Shown piece after piece: positions 18,708 to 27,357 of a stretch of 45,000 nucleotides of DNA (positions within the stretch are counted from its first letter, which is position 1; each line of letters begins with the position of its first letter). The translations under genes were made by a program, and so were the position numbers. Under the pieces are notes generated by a model. That model saw nothing but the letters and a program-made list of their open reading frames with translations, was not told the DNA's origin and searched no databases. Origin of the DNA: Mesostigma viride (Eukaryota > Streptophyta > Mesostigmatophyceae > Mesostigmatales > Mesostigmataceae); NCBI GenBank assembly GCA_009746045.1, contig RPFO01000079.1, positions 2,501-47,500 of the forward strand, in the 5' to 3' direction.

Positions 18708-20332
18708 GCACATGATGCTGTCTATAAATACAAATGCTAGATCCTGGGCGAGGGTAGTCGGGTACCTAAGGGGATTCCCTCCTTACACGACACCCTGGTC
18801 TTGATATAAAACAGCAAGAAAAATGAAGGCAAGGTTGTGTAGCCCCATATTGTCACATGGAGTGCGCCACACGAGGGTGGAGCCAAACTGGAAACAGGCT
18901 CTGGAACTGTAAAGACTGGTTGCTCAGTGTTGAGTCTGGATGCAGACTGTAGCCGGTACTGGTTGATGCCAGGGTTGCAGCTGGAAACGTTGGGTACTCG
19001 TAGCTGCTGGTAAACCGGTGACGTCAGCTGCTGTGTGTGCACACACGATCTATGCTGTGTGTGGGTACAGTGTCTTGTGTGGTGCTGGTAGTGCTACTTT
19101 GACTTGTTTGCCAACAGGGTTTGGTGCAACTTACTGCAACTACTACAAGGTGAACTGTGACGTGAGGATGTAGAGCTGGTTGCTGGACTGCTACTTGCTA
19201 GCTAGACAAGTGCGTGCAGCTGACTGCAGCTACTATCTACTCTACGCCTGTGGTGGAGAGTCATGCATGTGCTGCTGGGTGCTACTACTTCTCCTTGCTG
19301 GCTAGGCAAGTGTGGGTAGCTGCCTGCATGGACTATGCAGTGTACTCTGTTCCTGCTGGTGTTGCCTGCTGTGCTTGTTGATGCCAGTGTGATGGTGCTG
19401 ATGGGACTGTGCTGTTACTGCTGCCTACATTATGGGGCAACTGGTTGCTAGTGGGTGTCTAGTGCTGGCACGTGATAATGCAACTAGCTGTTGCTGCATG
19501 CTGCTAGTGGTGCCTGCAACTAGTTAAATGTGACTGAATTATAAAACTGCAACTAGTGCTGAAAACAACGTGGGGGTTAGTGAGCACCCTCCTTAGTGTG
19601 GTGTGCAGCTGTGTCAGCAGGCTGGCCTTGAGAGCAGGACCCAGGGAATGTTCCCTTTTTTCTTGGAAACTTGGAGCATGGCAGGCTCTGGGCTCTTGAA
19701 GTGATGACCGTTAAAAAAGAATTCCGGTTTAAAAGAATGCGCCCAAAAGAATGTTGATGCCACGCGAAATGGTGCCGGTACAAAAGAAAAACCGGTTCTC
19801 ATGAAAAATTCTTGAGGTAAACAGCTCCGCCGATTTCTCGTCGATGCTCACAGCTCGCGCGGCTCAGTGGGAGCCCGTCAGTGACCCCGCGCCGATTGAA
19901 CGCACTGCACTTGGCCAAAAATGTGCTGCCAGGTAAAAAATCACTGGCGCTGCCTGGAACCAGAGCCGGCACCTTTTGAGTGCCAGGCTTCAGTGCTGAC
20001 GTCCCCATCACCGAAATGTTGGCGTTTGATCAGTTTCGGGCATATATAAGTATAAAAGCGTAGATCTGGCCTGCGCACCGGAGCTTGGGAAATTCTTGAC
20101 GGATTTTAGCGACGGTAGGTGTCACCCCGAATATTTGGTGTTACCACACATTGAAGTAAGTCGATTGAAAGCCTTGAATTTCACGGTAGCATCTGCGCCA
20201 TAATCATGGTCGTATCAAGTACAAGAATTCGACGAAGCTGCTCCGTATATGAAAATATAAACTATGATCAAGGCGCTCAATAAAATGTGAGCTGCCGCTT
20301 AGAGGTTGGTTAATTCCGTTGAAAGATCTTGC
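18708..20332. other. Interior of the reverse LTR element, no gene
   Basis: The left half is T/G-rich with many degenerate GCTG/CTGC units and no long ORF. At 19690-19815 there are repeated AAAAGAA and CCGGTT motifs. A plus-strand TATA-like stretch lies at about 20041-20058. Nothing codes for a known protein. Confidence 0.7.
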
Positions 20333-20350
20333 CCCGGACCTCCGATGCCA
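20333..20350 (-). promoter_or_regulatory. Primer-binding site of the reverse LTR element
   Basis: Minus strand TGGCATCGGAGGTCCGGG directly follows the LTR. It resembles the chromovirus A site TGGTATCGGAG. The tRNA is not identified. Confidence 0.75.
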
Positions 20351-20862
20351 TGTTAAAAGGCATGGGGTTATTATTATGGGGACTTAAATTAATAATTTGT
20401 AGGTGGTGAATCATTGCCAACTTAAGCGTCAGGAGCCAGGAAAATTATTTATTACGTCCATATGGTGTGGCTTTCCATGGCTACCTCAAGGTAGCGTGAA
20501 CATTGGTAATTATGGTAGGTGAGTGGTGGCGGCGGCCCTGGTATGCGCATGGGCCGACAATGGGTCGATAACGACAGCTGGTATGTTGGAACATGGTGCA
20601 TGCGCATGCATGACTCGGTACGGCATGGTATGACATGCACATGACACAATACTATAATCTGGTGAAGATAGTGACCAATGGTCCTAGTGCCATTGTACAA
20701 CTTGGCACATAGTCATAGTGTCCGTTCACGTAGGACAAATCCCACTTAGGTACTACTATCCGAGCATATCTATTTGTTAATTAGGGCTCGAATACAACTG
20801 CCCGTATTATAGATTTCTGCACGGTCAGCATAATGGGCATATTCAAGACAGGATTCTTGACA
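20351..20862 (-). repeat. 5' LTR of the reverse LTR element (right copy)
   Basis: 512 bp, flanked on the right by GTATA. Confidence 0.95.
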
Positions 20863-20882
20863 GTATATCCCCCAGAGGTGAT

Positions 20883-21361
20883 CACTACAATACGGTTCGT
20901 AGGAGACGCGAAATGAGTGAGAATGTTACCCGAGCGGTAACGAGGATTCGCACCGTTGATTTTAACATATGTTTCTTTTTTTGCGCCATTTGGCGAGCAT
21001 CGACTGGAGCCTGAACCTAGCGGGGGGAATCATGCGGGGGAATCTTGCGGGGGAATCTTGCGGGAAAAATTCCGAACGTGAATTTCGCGAAGTCCTACTA
21101 CATTTTGCTTGGGTACACGGTACTACAGTTTCGTCACTGAAAATTTTCTCTAGTTGCGTTGGTGTTTCGTACGTTCCGCTGAAATTTTCGTGTTCAGTGA
21201 CCAGATCACAATTTGATCCGGGCGCAAAATGATTGGCTGTACGGTACGAACCAAAAACGAAATTTTAGTATCTAAGTTCCGCAGCGCTTGCTGAATTTGC
21301 CCCGGAAGCCCGAGGGCACTTTCCCCGCTGAAAAAGGTGTCCGCGGAAGCGTATTGTAGTG
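20883..21361. mobile_element. 479-bp CACTA (EnSpm)-type MITE
   Basis: Perfect terminal inverted repeats CACTACAATACG...CGTATTGTAGTG, with a 2-bp duplication AT (20881-20882 and 21362-21363). Removing it and one AT joins GAGGTG to ATAGCACTG and restores the integrase frame. Near one end the sequence GCGGGGGAATCTT is repeated, as in the subterminal repeats of CACTA elements. No transposase is encoded. Confidence 0.85.
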
Positions 21362-24055
21362 ATAGCACTGTACAACACTGCACGTGCACAAACCTCAGCA
21401 AAACTGGCAGAAAAAGATAAAACCCATTCCAGGCCAGTATTCCAAAAAGGTGATCAAGTTCTCTATTACAAGGAAAACAGCTTTGGTAAGGTTGGAACTT
21501 GGCTAGGTCCAGTTACCATCCGTGGATTTACCAAAAACAGCAAGACCGTGGAGGTCAAGCACAATATCAATGGGAAGCGTCACAGGGTGAGCTGTCATAG
21601 AATTAAGAAGTATTATTCTCCCATGGCAGACGTGCCTGGGGAAGAGTCTTTAAGCATGGACTCACTACTTCTATCTGGCAACTCCAGCATGCCCAGCAGT
21701 AGCTCTGAGCCACCAATTACTGCTGTTGACAGCACCACAGCACCCTCTGTGAACCCTTCCACCCTCAGTGAAGCCAGGCCCACTTCACAACCTGGGGATT
21801 GCTTAACCAGGCACGAGGTAGCTGGGTTGGAAGCATTAGCTCAGCCCCAAGGCACCAAATTGTCTGCCAACCCTCCCGCTCTGAGGTCAAGATTGGCAGT
21901 CGCCTTGCAAGCATTACACAGGTCACATAAGCAACAAGCTGCTGTGGCCGCAGGGTTGGCAAAAGTCTCAGCTGTGTGCACTAGTCAGGACCCCTGGACC
22001 CTGGCAATAGACACTCAGGCACAGGTCAGTGTGATCAGTGCACAAGCCATCCCTGGTCTTGAGATTGCACCTTCATTTTGGGCACGGGTGCAGGATTTCT
22101 CAGGCCAAAGCTCACTGGAGGTAGTGGGACAAGTGATGCTCCCTATACTTGGTATTCAGACACCCTTCCAGGTGGTGGAGGGGTACTCTGGTAACACCTT
22201 GTTGGGGGAACCTTTTGTATCCTATCCTGGGGTGCTTATCTCAGCTAATGAGCTCAGTGTCACAGGGGTGGGTGCAGTTCCTCTGGACCACTTTAAAATC
22301 CCTCTCTCCAGTATTGTCCCTGGTATGGATGCTGTCATCAAGGCAGTCAACACTCAGTATGCACCAGGGGAGATCCCTGATCTGGACAAGTTAGTGCACA
22401 GCCAGTTCCTCCATCCCTCAGCCTTTGGGCTGGGTAAGTGGGACATAGCCATGCACTCACCCCACCAAATCTCCCACGTCATACAAGAATGCAAAACACA
22501 AAAAGGGTTTACCAAGTGGCTGATGGCCATTGTCCACCAAGCCAGGCAGGAATGGGTCCTGCCCAACCCCAAAAACCCTCAATACAAACCGCCTGTCACC
22601 CCTTCATGGGACGTGCCAGAGGGAGCCAAAAAGCTCAGATTAAAATTTGTTCTCAAACAAAAACCACAAAAAGTGGGCTCCCCAATCTTCCATGCCAGAC
22701 CATGTGTCACAGAATTAAAGGGGACCTCCACACTGCCAAAAGGGGAAACATACACACCTGGGCTGCAACAAACCTCACTCAGGATCATGCTCTCCCTATT
22801 CCTCCACAACCTCAATGCAGGCCAAGACTATGTCTGCAAAGCCACTGATATTAAAAGGGCCTTCCTCAGGGGGGACCCAGAAAAGGCTGAATCTGTGTGG
22901 AAAGGGAAGGTGTACGTGGTAGACACCCCAGCTGTGTGGAAACCTTATATTGATGAGCCCCACCTTATCATCAACATTGGGGTGGAAGGGCTTGTCAGTG
23001 CCCCAAAAATTTTCAGAGACTCAGCAGAGGAAGTATTCAAAAAGCTCAAGGCCACGTATGATGACCTGGACCCATGCTTTTTTGTTGTACCCACCCCCTC
23101 TGGACTGCTGTTCTTTGTGTGGCATGGAGATGACCAACTCATTTGTGGGCCTAGAGCTGAGGTGGAAACCTTTATTCAGCAGGTCCAGGAATCATATGAG
23201 ATTGGCAAACAGGTGGAATTGAGCACAACCCCCATCCAGTTCTGTGGCATCATGTTGCAGCTGCATAGGCAGCCAGATCAGTGGGTCTGCTCTCTCTCCC
23301 CTCCTGCAGAATATATCCAAGATTGTCTAGATCTGCTGCAGGACAACTACCTCCCCTTACATATGTGTGCCACTGTTCAGGGCAAACTGGGGTGGTGGTC
23401 AGCCATCTGTGGGGCTCCCTTAGCTGTCATCAGCAGGGTCACCCATGATGTTCTAGTCAAGATCAAATGCAGTCACATCAGGAAGTTGGTCAATGACTGT
23501 CCCCCCCTCATCCTCCATGGCCTGAATCTGATGGAAGACATCCACATCCAATGTGTCATGGACAGCTCCATGGAGAGCAGAACAATCAATCAGATGGGGG
23601 CACGGGAATCAGGGCTGTTTTTTCTCACCAACAGGTCAGATTACATGTCCCTCACTTCCTGGTACAGCAGGCTACACCGCAGAAAACCTGGCAGCAGCAA
23701 CTCAGCTGAATGTCGTGCTGTGGTGTCTGCTGCATTGCATGCTCGTTCCCTGCAGCACATGCTCACCTGGCTACAAACCCAGGCAGGCAGCACATGCAAT
23801 GTCATCTCACATCTCTATACTGACAGCCAATCTGTGATCAGCTTTCTAACCAAGAAATCTGTCTCTGCTGCTGTCCACACTGACTTGGATTGGGTGATCC
23901 TCAAACAGGAGGCCACCTATTTTTCCAGCTGGACTCATGTGGATGATGAGGACAACCCAGCAGACGCTCTCACGAAGCTGCGGGATGCTGCTGGCCAACA
24001 GTACCAGCTCCTCTTTCAGAACATGAACCCCTATGATATCAGAGTCAGTGTTTGA
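21359..24055 (+). CDS. Copia-type element integrase C-terminus, protease-like domain, RT and RNase H
   Basis: The true pol frame enters from upstream across the two insertions; the first ATG here is not a real start. Residues 1-90 are an integrase C-terminal domain (GDQVLYYKE...WLGPVTIRGF). A linker is followed by a protease-like fold: IDTQAQVSVIS (Asp 218) where DTGA or DSGA is usual, with LLGEPFV further on. The RT has ATDIKRAFLRGD (Asp 497) and HGDDQL (Asp 591-592) in place of the usual YVDD. RNase H ends with LYTDSQSVISFL, THVDDEDNPADALTK. The order integrase, protease, RT differs from known copia elements (protease before integrase). About 898 codons without a stop. Confidence 0.85.
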   Translation: MIALYNTARAQTSAKLAEKDKTHSRPVFQKGDQVLYYKENSFGKVGTWLGPVTIRGFTKNSKTVEVKHNINGKRHRVSCHRIKKYYSPMADVPGEESLSMDSLLLSGNSSMPSSSSEPPITAVDSTTAPSVNPSTLSEARPTSQPGDCLTRHEVAGLEALAQPQGTKLSANPPALRSRLAVALQALHRSHKQQAAVAAGLAKVSAVCTSQDPWTLAIDTQAQVSVISAQAIPGLEIAPSFWARVQDFSGQSSLEVVGQVMLPILGIQTPFQVVEGYSGNTLLGEPFVSYPGVLISANELSVTGVGAVPLDHFKIPLSSIVPGMDAVIKAVNTQYAPGEIPDLDKLVHSQFLHPSAFGLGKWDIAMHSPHQISHVIQECKTQKGFTKWLMAIVHQARQEWVLPNPKNPQYKPPVTPSWDVPEGAKKLRLKFVLKQKPQKVGSPIFHARPCVTELKGTSTLPKGETYTPGLQQTSLRIMLSLFLHNLNAGQDYVCKATDIKRAFLRGDPEKAESVWKGKVYVVDTPAVWKPYIDEPHLIINIGVEGLVSAPKIFRDSAEEVFKKLKATYDDLDPCFFVVPTPSGLLFFVWHGDDQLICGPRAEVETFIQQVQESYEIGKQVELSTTPIQFCGIMLQLHRQPDQWVCSLSPPAEYIQDCLDLLQDNYLPLHMCATVQGKLGWWSAICGAPLAVISRVTHDVLVKIKCSHIRKLVNDCPPLILHGLNLMEDIHIQCVMDSSMESRTINQMGARESGLFFLTNRSDYMSLTSWYSRLHRRKPGSSNSAECRAVVSAALHARSLQHMLTWLQTQAGSTCNVISHLYTDSQSVISFLTKKSVSAAVHTDLDWVILKQEATYFSSWTHVDDEDNPADALTKLRDAAGQQYQLLFQNMNPYDIRVSV

Positions 24056-24429
24056 ATAAATGACTGGCCATAGCACAGTACACAACCACCACACCCCCTT
24101 ACCACAGCGATAGCTGCTGGGCGCCATAAAATTCAACACATTCGTTGTGGGGTGTGAGTGCTGGCTAGGTCAGATTTGTATCCATTTGCAGCTTGAGGAC
24201 ACAAGCTTTGTATCCATTTACTTAATGTGTGCTTCAGTACCTGGCCAAACCAGCCAGCTGTGTACACCTTATTTAATGTGCAATATAACACCTGGCCAGA
24301 ACAGCCAGCTGTAACCAACCTGGCTCAACCAGCCATGTCTCTTTTGTACCCCTAATCAACTTAAAAACAATAACAATAATGTTGGGGGTGCAGACCTGCA
24401 TTAAGAAATAAATAATAAAACAATACTGG
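24056..24429. other. 3' untranslated region of the copia-type element
   Basis: No ORF. Contains imperfect repeats of CCTGGCCA-AACAGCCAGCTGT around 24240-24312. A G-rich stretch GTTGGGGGTG at about 24380 resembles a copia polypurine tract but lies about 40 bases from the LTR. Confidence 0.6.
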
Positions 24430-24902
24430 AGTTAGTCTCCATGCTTTGCTGTAGACTAAGTCTCAAAGGCATTGTGAATACAACGTATGAATAAGCCTTG
24501 TAAACCCACGTTGGTATGTGAATATAAATACCACGTGGGCTATGCAGATAGGGATGCTAGTCGAGTCGCATACGTTTCCCTAGATAGGTACTTTGGGTAC
24601 TGAGGTACGTGACAGATGTCAGTACCCAGTATACGTAGTGTCCTGTCATTGGACGGTACTAGAGTATCCTAGATAGGGACCGTACTGCAGCGTGCATTGA
24701 TTTGTGATCGCACGATGCAGTGACTAGGCAGCTACCTGTCATCGTGCGGCCTCGGGCCAACGGTCTGCACCCAACGGTCACTGGCGGCGCAGCCGGTGAG
24801 AGGAACGTTGATAAAGGGTAAACCTATTTTCTAATGAACCAAGCAATTCATTGCTCCAAGCTTTCAGTGTTCTCAAGCAATATATCCCACCGCATTCTAA
24901 CT
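24430..24902 (+). repeat. 3' LTR of the copia-type element
   Basis: 473 bp, reads the same as 14090-14562; followed by CTAGG at 24903-24907. Confidence 0.95.
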
Positions 24903-25409
24903 CTAGGTTGATGTTCGAGATCTTCTAGAGCTAGTAGGCCGGTGCATTCGCGCCGCGCTGCGTACTTTACAGCTGGTTGAGATATTGTACTCATGCGTGG
25001 ATTCTGTAGCCAGCTGGCGGGGGTCGATGTCGACCCGAGGATCTTGTGTGGACTGCATGCTTTGGAATTCGCTGGAAGGTCGGCGCCATGTCGGCGCCCC
25101 TTGCCAGCTTGGTGGCAGACCTAGGTGAAATTGGTCCGAGGACGAGAGTCTCGTCCTCTTGGTTCGGAATAAAGTGTGTGTTATCACCTGTCTGAACCTG
25201 GGGCATAATTCCAACTGCATTTGGTGGCTCTATCCTGAATGTGGGTTGTGTAGATTAATGCAATATTAATCACCGTGAGCCGTAGCAGTGTAAATGCCGC
25301 AACTGCTCCGTTAATACCACTCCCGGAGAGTGGTGAGCGGTTGACCCAGATTTCCATATTAACCACCCTAACATAGGATCTTTCGCACGACCCGGATGGG
25401 TTCGTTACA
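24903..25409 (+). repeat. 3' LTR of chromovirus A, right part
   Basis: 24903-24907 is the duplicated CTAGG; 24908-25409 matches the rest of the 5' LTR and ends GTTCGTTACA, followed by ACAAG at 25410-25414. Confidence 0.95.
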
Positions 25410-25414
25410 ACAAG

Positions 25415-25729
25415 GATACACATTTCCATCACCATTCATCTTCATCATCCTGAACGACTCGAAAACGCGGAAAAGATAACGGCAGGCTCGAGCTACCATG
25501 GTCCGGATTCTCCCGATTTCTGGCCTGCGCTGGTTGTCTCTTTGAGATCTTAACCGCTTTCATAGGCGTAAACGCACACCCTGGTTGTATGTTGGCACAA
25601 GAAGCTTTCGCCACAACCTATACCCACACCAATGGTACATCATGGCACTTGGGGGCAGCAATACTTACATGTGCGCTCACTTCGTACAAAGGCTTATCAT
25701 GGTACTGGGCACGTATGTGGAAAGGTTAT
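25415..25729 (+). pseudogene. Probable LINE 1 continuation
   Basis: This is the far flank of chromovirus A, so it adjoins 6616 of LINE 1. One plus frame is open from about 25447 to the edge of chromovirus B (includes PWSGFSRFLACAGC and LSWYWARMWKGY). Its Trp-rich end resembles LINE ORF2 C-termini, but the match is weak. Confidence 0.4.
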
Positions 25730-26182
25730 TGTTACGTCGCGTAACAATTCGTTGTAGTTACGGACGTAAATTAGGTCTTTTGCCTCGGTTGTCCCTAGGT
25801 TTACGTGTAGCTCCTACCGGGACACTATTGTCCTCGTAACAGTACCGTGGTACATTGGGTGCCTTTGGGGCGCCGCGCCGCGTACTTTACTAGTGGTCCT
25901 GATCCTTTGGTAGAATGTAGTGGACCAGCTTGCATCTGTAGATGTAGTGGACCAGCGTGCATCTGTAGGCGAGGGCCATGTCGGCCCGAGCGTGTTGGAC
26001 CGTTGGTGACCATTTATGCACGTTCGATCTACCCCTCGTGTGTGCACTCGGCGTGTGTTAAATGAATTAACACATATAGGCTTGGGTCACGGCAGTGTAG
26101 TTGTGTTTCCTTCCTCTTTTCCTGGAATAAACGGGTTGTGTAAATGGCTTATGGCGTATTATAGCAACACTTACGTTAATGC
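25730..26182 (+). repeat. 5' LTR of chromovirus B (453 bp)
   Basis: Begins TGTTACGTCGCGTAAC. It matches 37673-38121 except for four extra bases (GATC or equivalent) near 26029. Identity continues 13 bases past AGCAACA, the only CA end that pairs with TGTT, so the exact 3' limit is unclear. Confidence 0.9.
26126..26143 (+). terminator. Possible polyadenylation signals in the chromovirus B LTR
   Basis: AATAAA at 26126-26131 is followed by TGTAA at 26139-26143. TGTAA is the usual green-algal signal. The same pair is in the 3' LTR. Confidence 0.5.
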
Positions 26183-26450
26183 ATTGAGATCTGGATCGTC
26201 TCGTTCGTCTTTCGCTAGAGGTTTAACTAGAGGAGGCTTGACTAGTTTAGGTAGCATCAGGCCAGGTAGAGGTAGAGGTAGTGGTAGATACCCGCGGCGT
26301 AACAATGGACTCGGAGGAATTTTAGGTAGAGAACCAGACGACGATCCTCTGCAACATACGTCATTGAATCAACCCTTCCGCGTCTGGGAAAATGAAGACG
26401 ACACCTACTTGACAGGTAATGGGCGGGTCGCCTGCGAGCTGGGGGGGTAG
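26151..26450 (+). CDS. Gly/Arg-rich ORF at the 5' end of chromovirus B
   Basis: An open frame starting inside the LTR (ATG at 26151; open further upstream) encodes a basic, Ser/Gly/Arg-rich stretch (GRGRGSGRYPRRNNGLGG) and an acidic tail, with a stop at 26448-26450. No domain recognised. The region 26451-26828 has only short frames; one of them (26629-26832) ends with its TGA overlapping the ATG of the next ORF (ATGA). Confidence 0.4.
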   Translation: MAYYSNTYVNALRSGSSRSSFARGLTRGGLTSLGSIRPGRGRGSGRYPRRNNGLGGILGREPDDDPLQHTSLNQPFRVWENEDDTYLTGNGRVACELGG

Positions 26451-26828
26451 TGCTGCCCGATTCGGGACACGCCCTGCCTAGAAGATAGACCTGCTCGAAG
26501 CGGAAAAGCCTTTTATAGATAGTTCCTTTCCCTCATTTCGTTTTCCTGAATGTTGCTTACCGTCGTAGATAGGTGATGTCGTATATAGGTGATGGTTTCG
26601 GTTCGGTGTTAGTGAGACGATTAGCGTCTTGGTAGGTTCCACCTTTTCCTTCGTGTTGCTGCTCATTAGACGGCCGCACTCGCAGAAATTCACTGGGTCG
26701 CTGACTTTAGGACTACGAGCGCTGGACCATTGTCGCCCTCGTCATTTCGGTGATCCAGATAACCCAGCTAAGTCGACTCCTACCCCTTCCACTCCTATCG
26801 TGACTACTCAAGAACAAGGTGCGTTACC

Positions 26829-27233
26829 ATGAGCCAGCGGCGATCTTTTACTGCTCCTTCCCATTCCTCTAGCAATAATAGTTTAGCGAAGTATTACGTT
26901 GTTATTACCCCTCAATGGGCATCTATTTTCTTATCGTGGGCCGATGCTAGGAAGTTCGTTCAGTCACGTGCTTATAACGTCTCCAAATATAAGAAGTTTA
27001 TGTCCTTTGAAGAAGCTCAGACCTACCTCTTAAAGCATAGTGAATCAGATTTGGGTCTCCATTCTCGTCCTTCTCCTCATGCTCGTCCTGCAGTAGATAG
27101 TCTTGTTTTTGTTACACCACCTCCATCTCCTCCTTCGTCTCCCCCTAAACGGGCTGCATCCTCATCTAGCTTAGATACGCCTCTCACCTTAGAGTTCGGT
27201 TCCCTATCCATTACTGTTGCTAAAAAGGATTGA
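26829..27233 (+). CDS. Viroplasmin / RNase H1 N-terminal hybrid-binding domain protein
   Basis: A 134-residue product. Residues 21-68 match the small RNase H1 N-terminal fold (Cauli_VI/viroplasmin family) that binds RNA-DNA hybrids and double-stranded RNA: KYYVVITPQW, an invariant-type Trp in FLSWADARKFV, then KYKKFMSFEEAQTYL. The rest is Ser/Pro-rich. This domain is known from cellular RNase H1 and the multifunctional protein of caulimoviruses; here it is a stand-alone ORF between the 5' LTR and gag. It could bind the element's RNA or hybrid intermediate, or act in translation of the downstream ORFs, but this is inference. The ATG overlaps the stop of a short upstream frame, which could allow reinitiation. 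It has a clear start and stop and no frame break. Confidence 0.78.
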   Translation: MSQRRSFTAPSHSSSNNSLAKYYVVITPQWASIFLSWADARKFVQSRAYNVSKYKKFMSFEEAQTYLLKHSESDLGLHSRPSPHARPAVDSLVFVTPPPSPPSSPPKRAASSSSLDTPLTLEFGSLSITVAKKD

Positions 27234-27357
27234 TTTGAATTGTTTCCTTCTTTTAGGACACTAAAAGCTTTTTCTTTTCTTTCCTTGCCTTAACTTAGGC
27301 TTTGTCCTTTTTCCTTGTTGCTTTCAGTTAGATTCCTAATCATTTACTTAATTAAAA
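27234..27357. other. Pyrimidine-rich spacer before gag
   Basis: T/C-rich DNA with acceptor-like sequences (TTGTTGCTTTCAG) just before the gag ATG. A spliced gag message is possible but not shown. Confidence 0.35.

Larger units (their letters stand above)
18183..20867 (-). mobile_element. Non-autonomous LTR retrotransposon (LARD/TRIM type), reverse orientation
   Basis: Two 512-bp LTRs (18188-18699 and 20351-20862) with TG...CA ends differ at three positions by eye. The duplication GTATA flanks them at 18183-18187 and 20863-20867. Orientation is minus: next to the right LTR the minus strand reads TGGCATCGGAGG, a primer-site form, and next to the left LTR it reads AAGGAGGG, a polypurine tract. 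The 1.65-kb interior has no ORF above 101 codons and no retroviral domain, so the element must use proteins from others. It interrupts the copia integrase. Confidence 0.92.
14090..24902 (+). mobile_element. Copia-type LTR retrotransposon of unusual architecture, carrying two later insertions
   Basis: 473-bp LTRs (14090-14562 and 24430-24902) are flanked by the duplication CTAGG (14085-14089 and 24903-24907). Domain order is gag, CCHC zinc knuckle, integrase, protease-like, RT, RNase H. Integrase before RT is the Ty1/copia order, but the only protease-like motif lies after integrase. LTR ends are AGTTAG...CTAACT instead of TG...CA. The reverse LTR element (18188-20862) and the CACTA-type MITE (20883-21361) both lie within integrase; without them the element is about 7.6 kb. 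The two LTRs read as identical, so insertion is recent. Confidence 0.9.
6622..25409 (+). mobile_element. Chromovirus A (Ty3/gypsy), split by a copia-type insertion
   Basis: The element begins TGTTGCGAAC and ends GTTCGTTACA, flanked by the 5-bp target duplication ACAAG at 6617-6621 and 25410-25414. It has a tRNA-type primer site, PR-RT-RH-INT-chromodomain, an extra ORF and a polypurine tract. The 3' LTR is split at 14089/24903 by the copia-type element, with the CTAGG duplication. Without that insertion it is about 8 kb. There are only about 670 bases between the 5' LTR and the protease, too few for a normal gag, and no capsid homology region or zinc knuckle is seen. The target is the LINE 1 remnant. 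Codons favour G/C at third positions. Confidence 0.93.

Noticed and set aside
25730-25746. GTTACGTCGCGTAAC palindrome as an independent site
   Set aside because: It is the LTR terminus of chromovirus B and repeats at 37674 for that reason.
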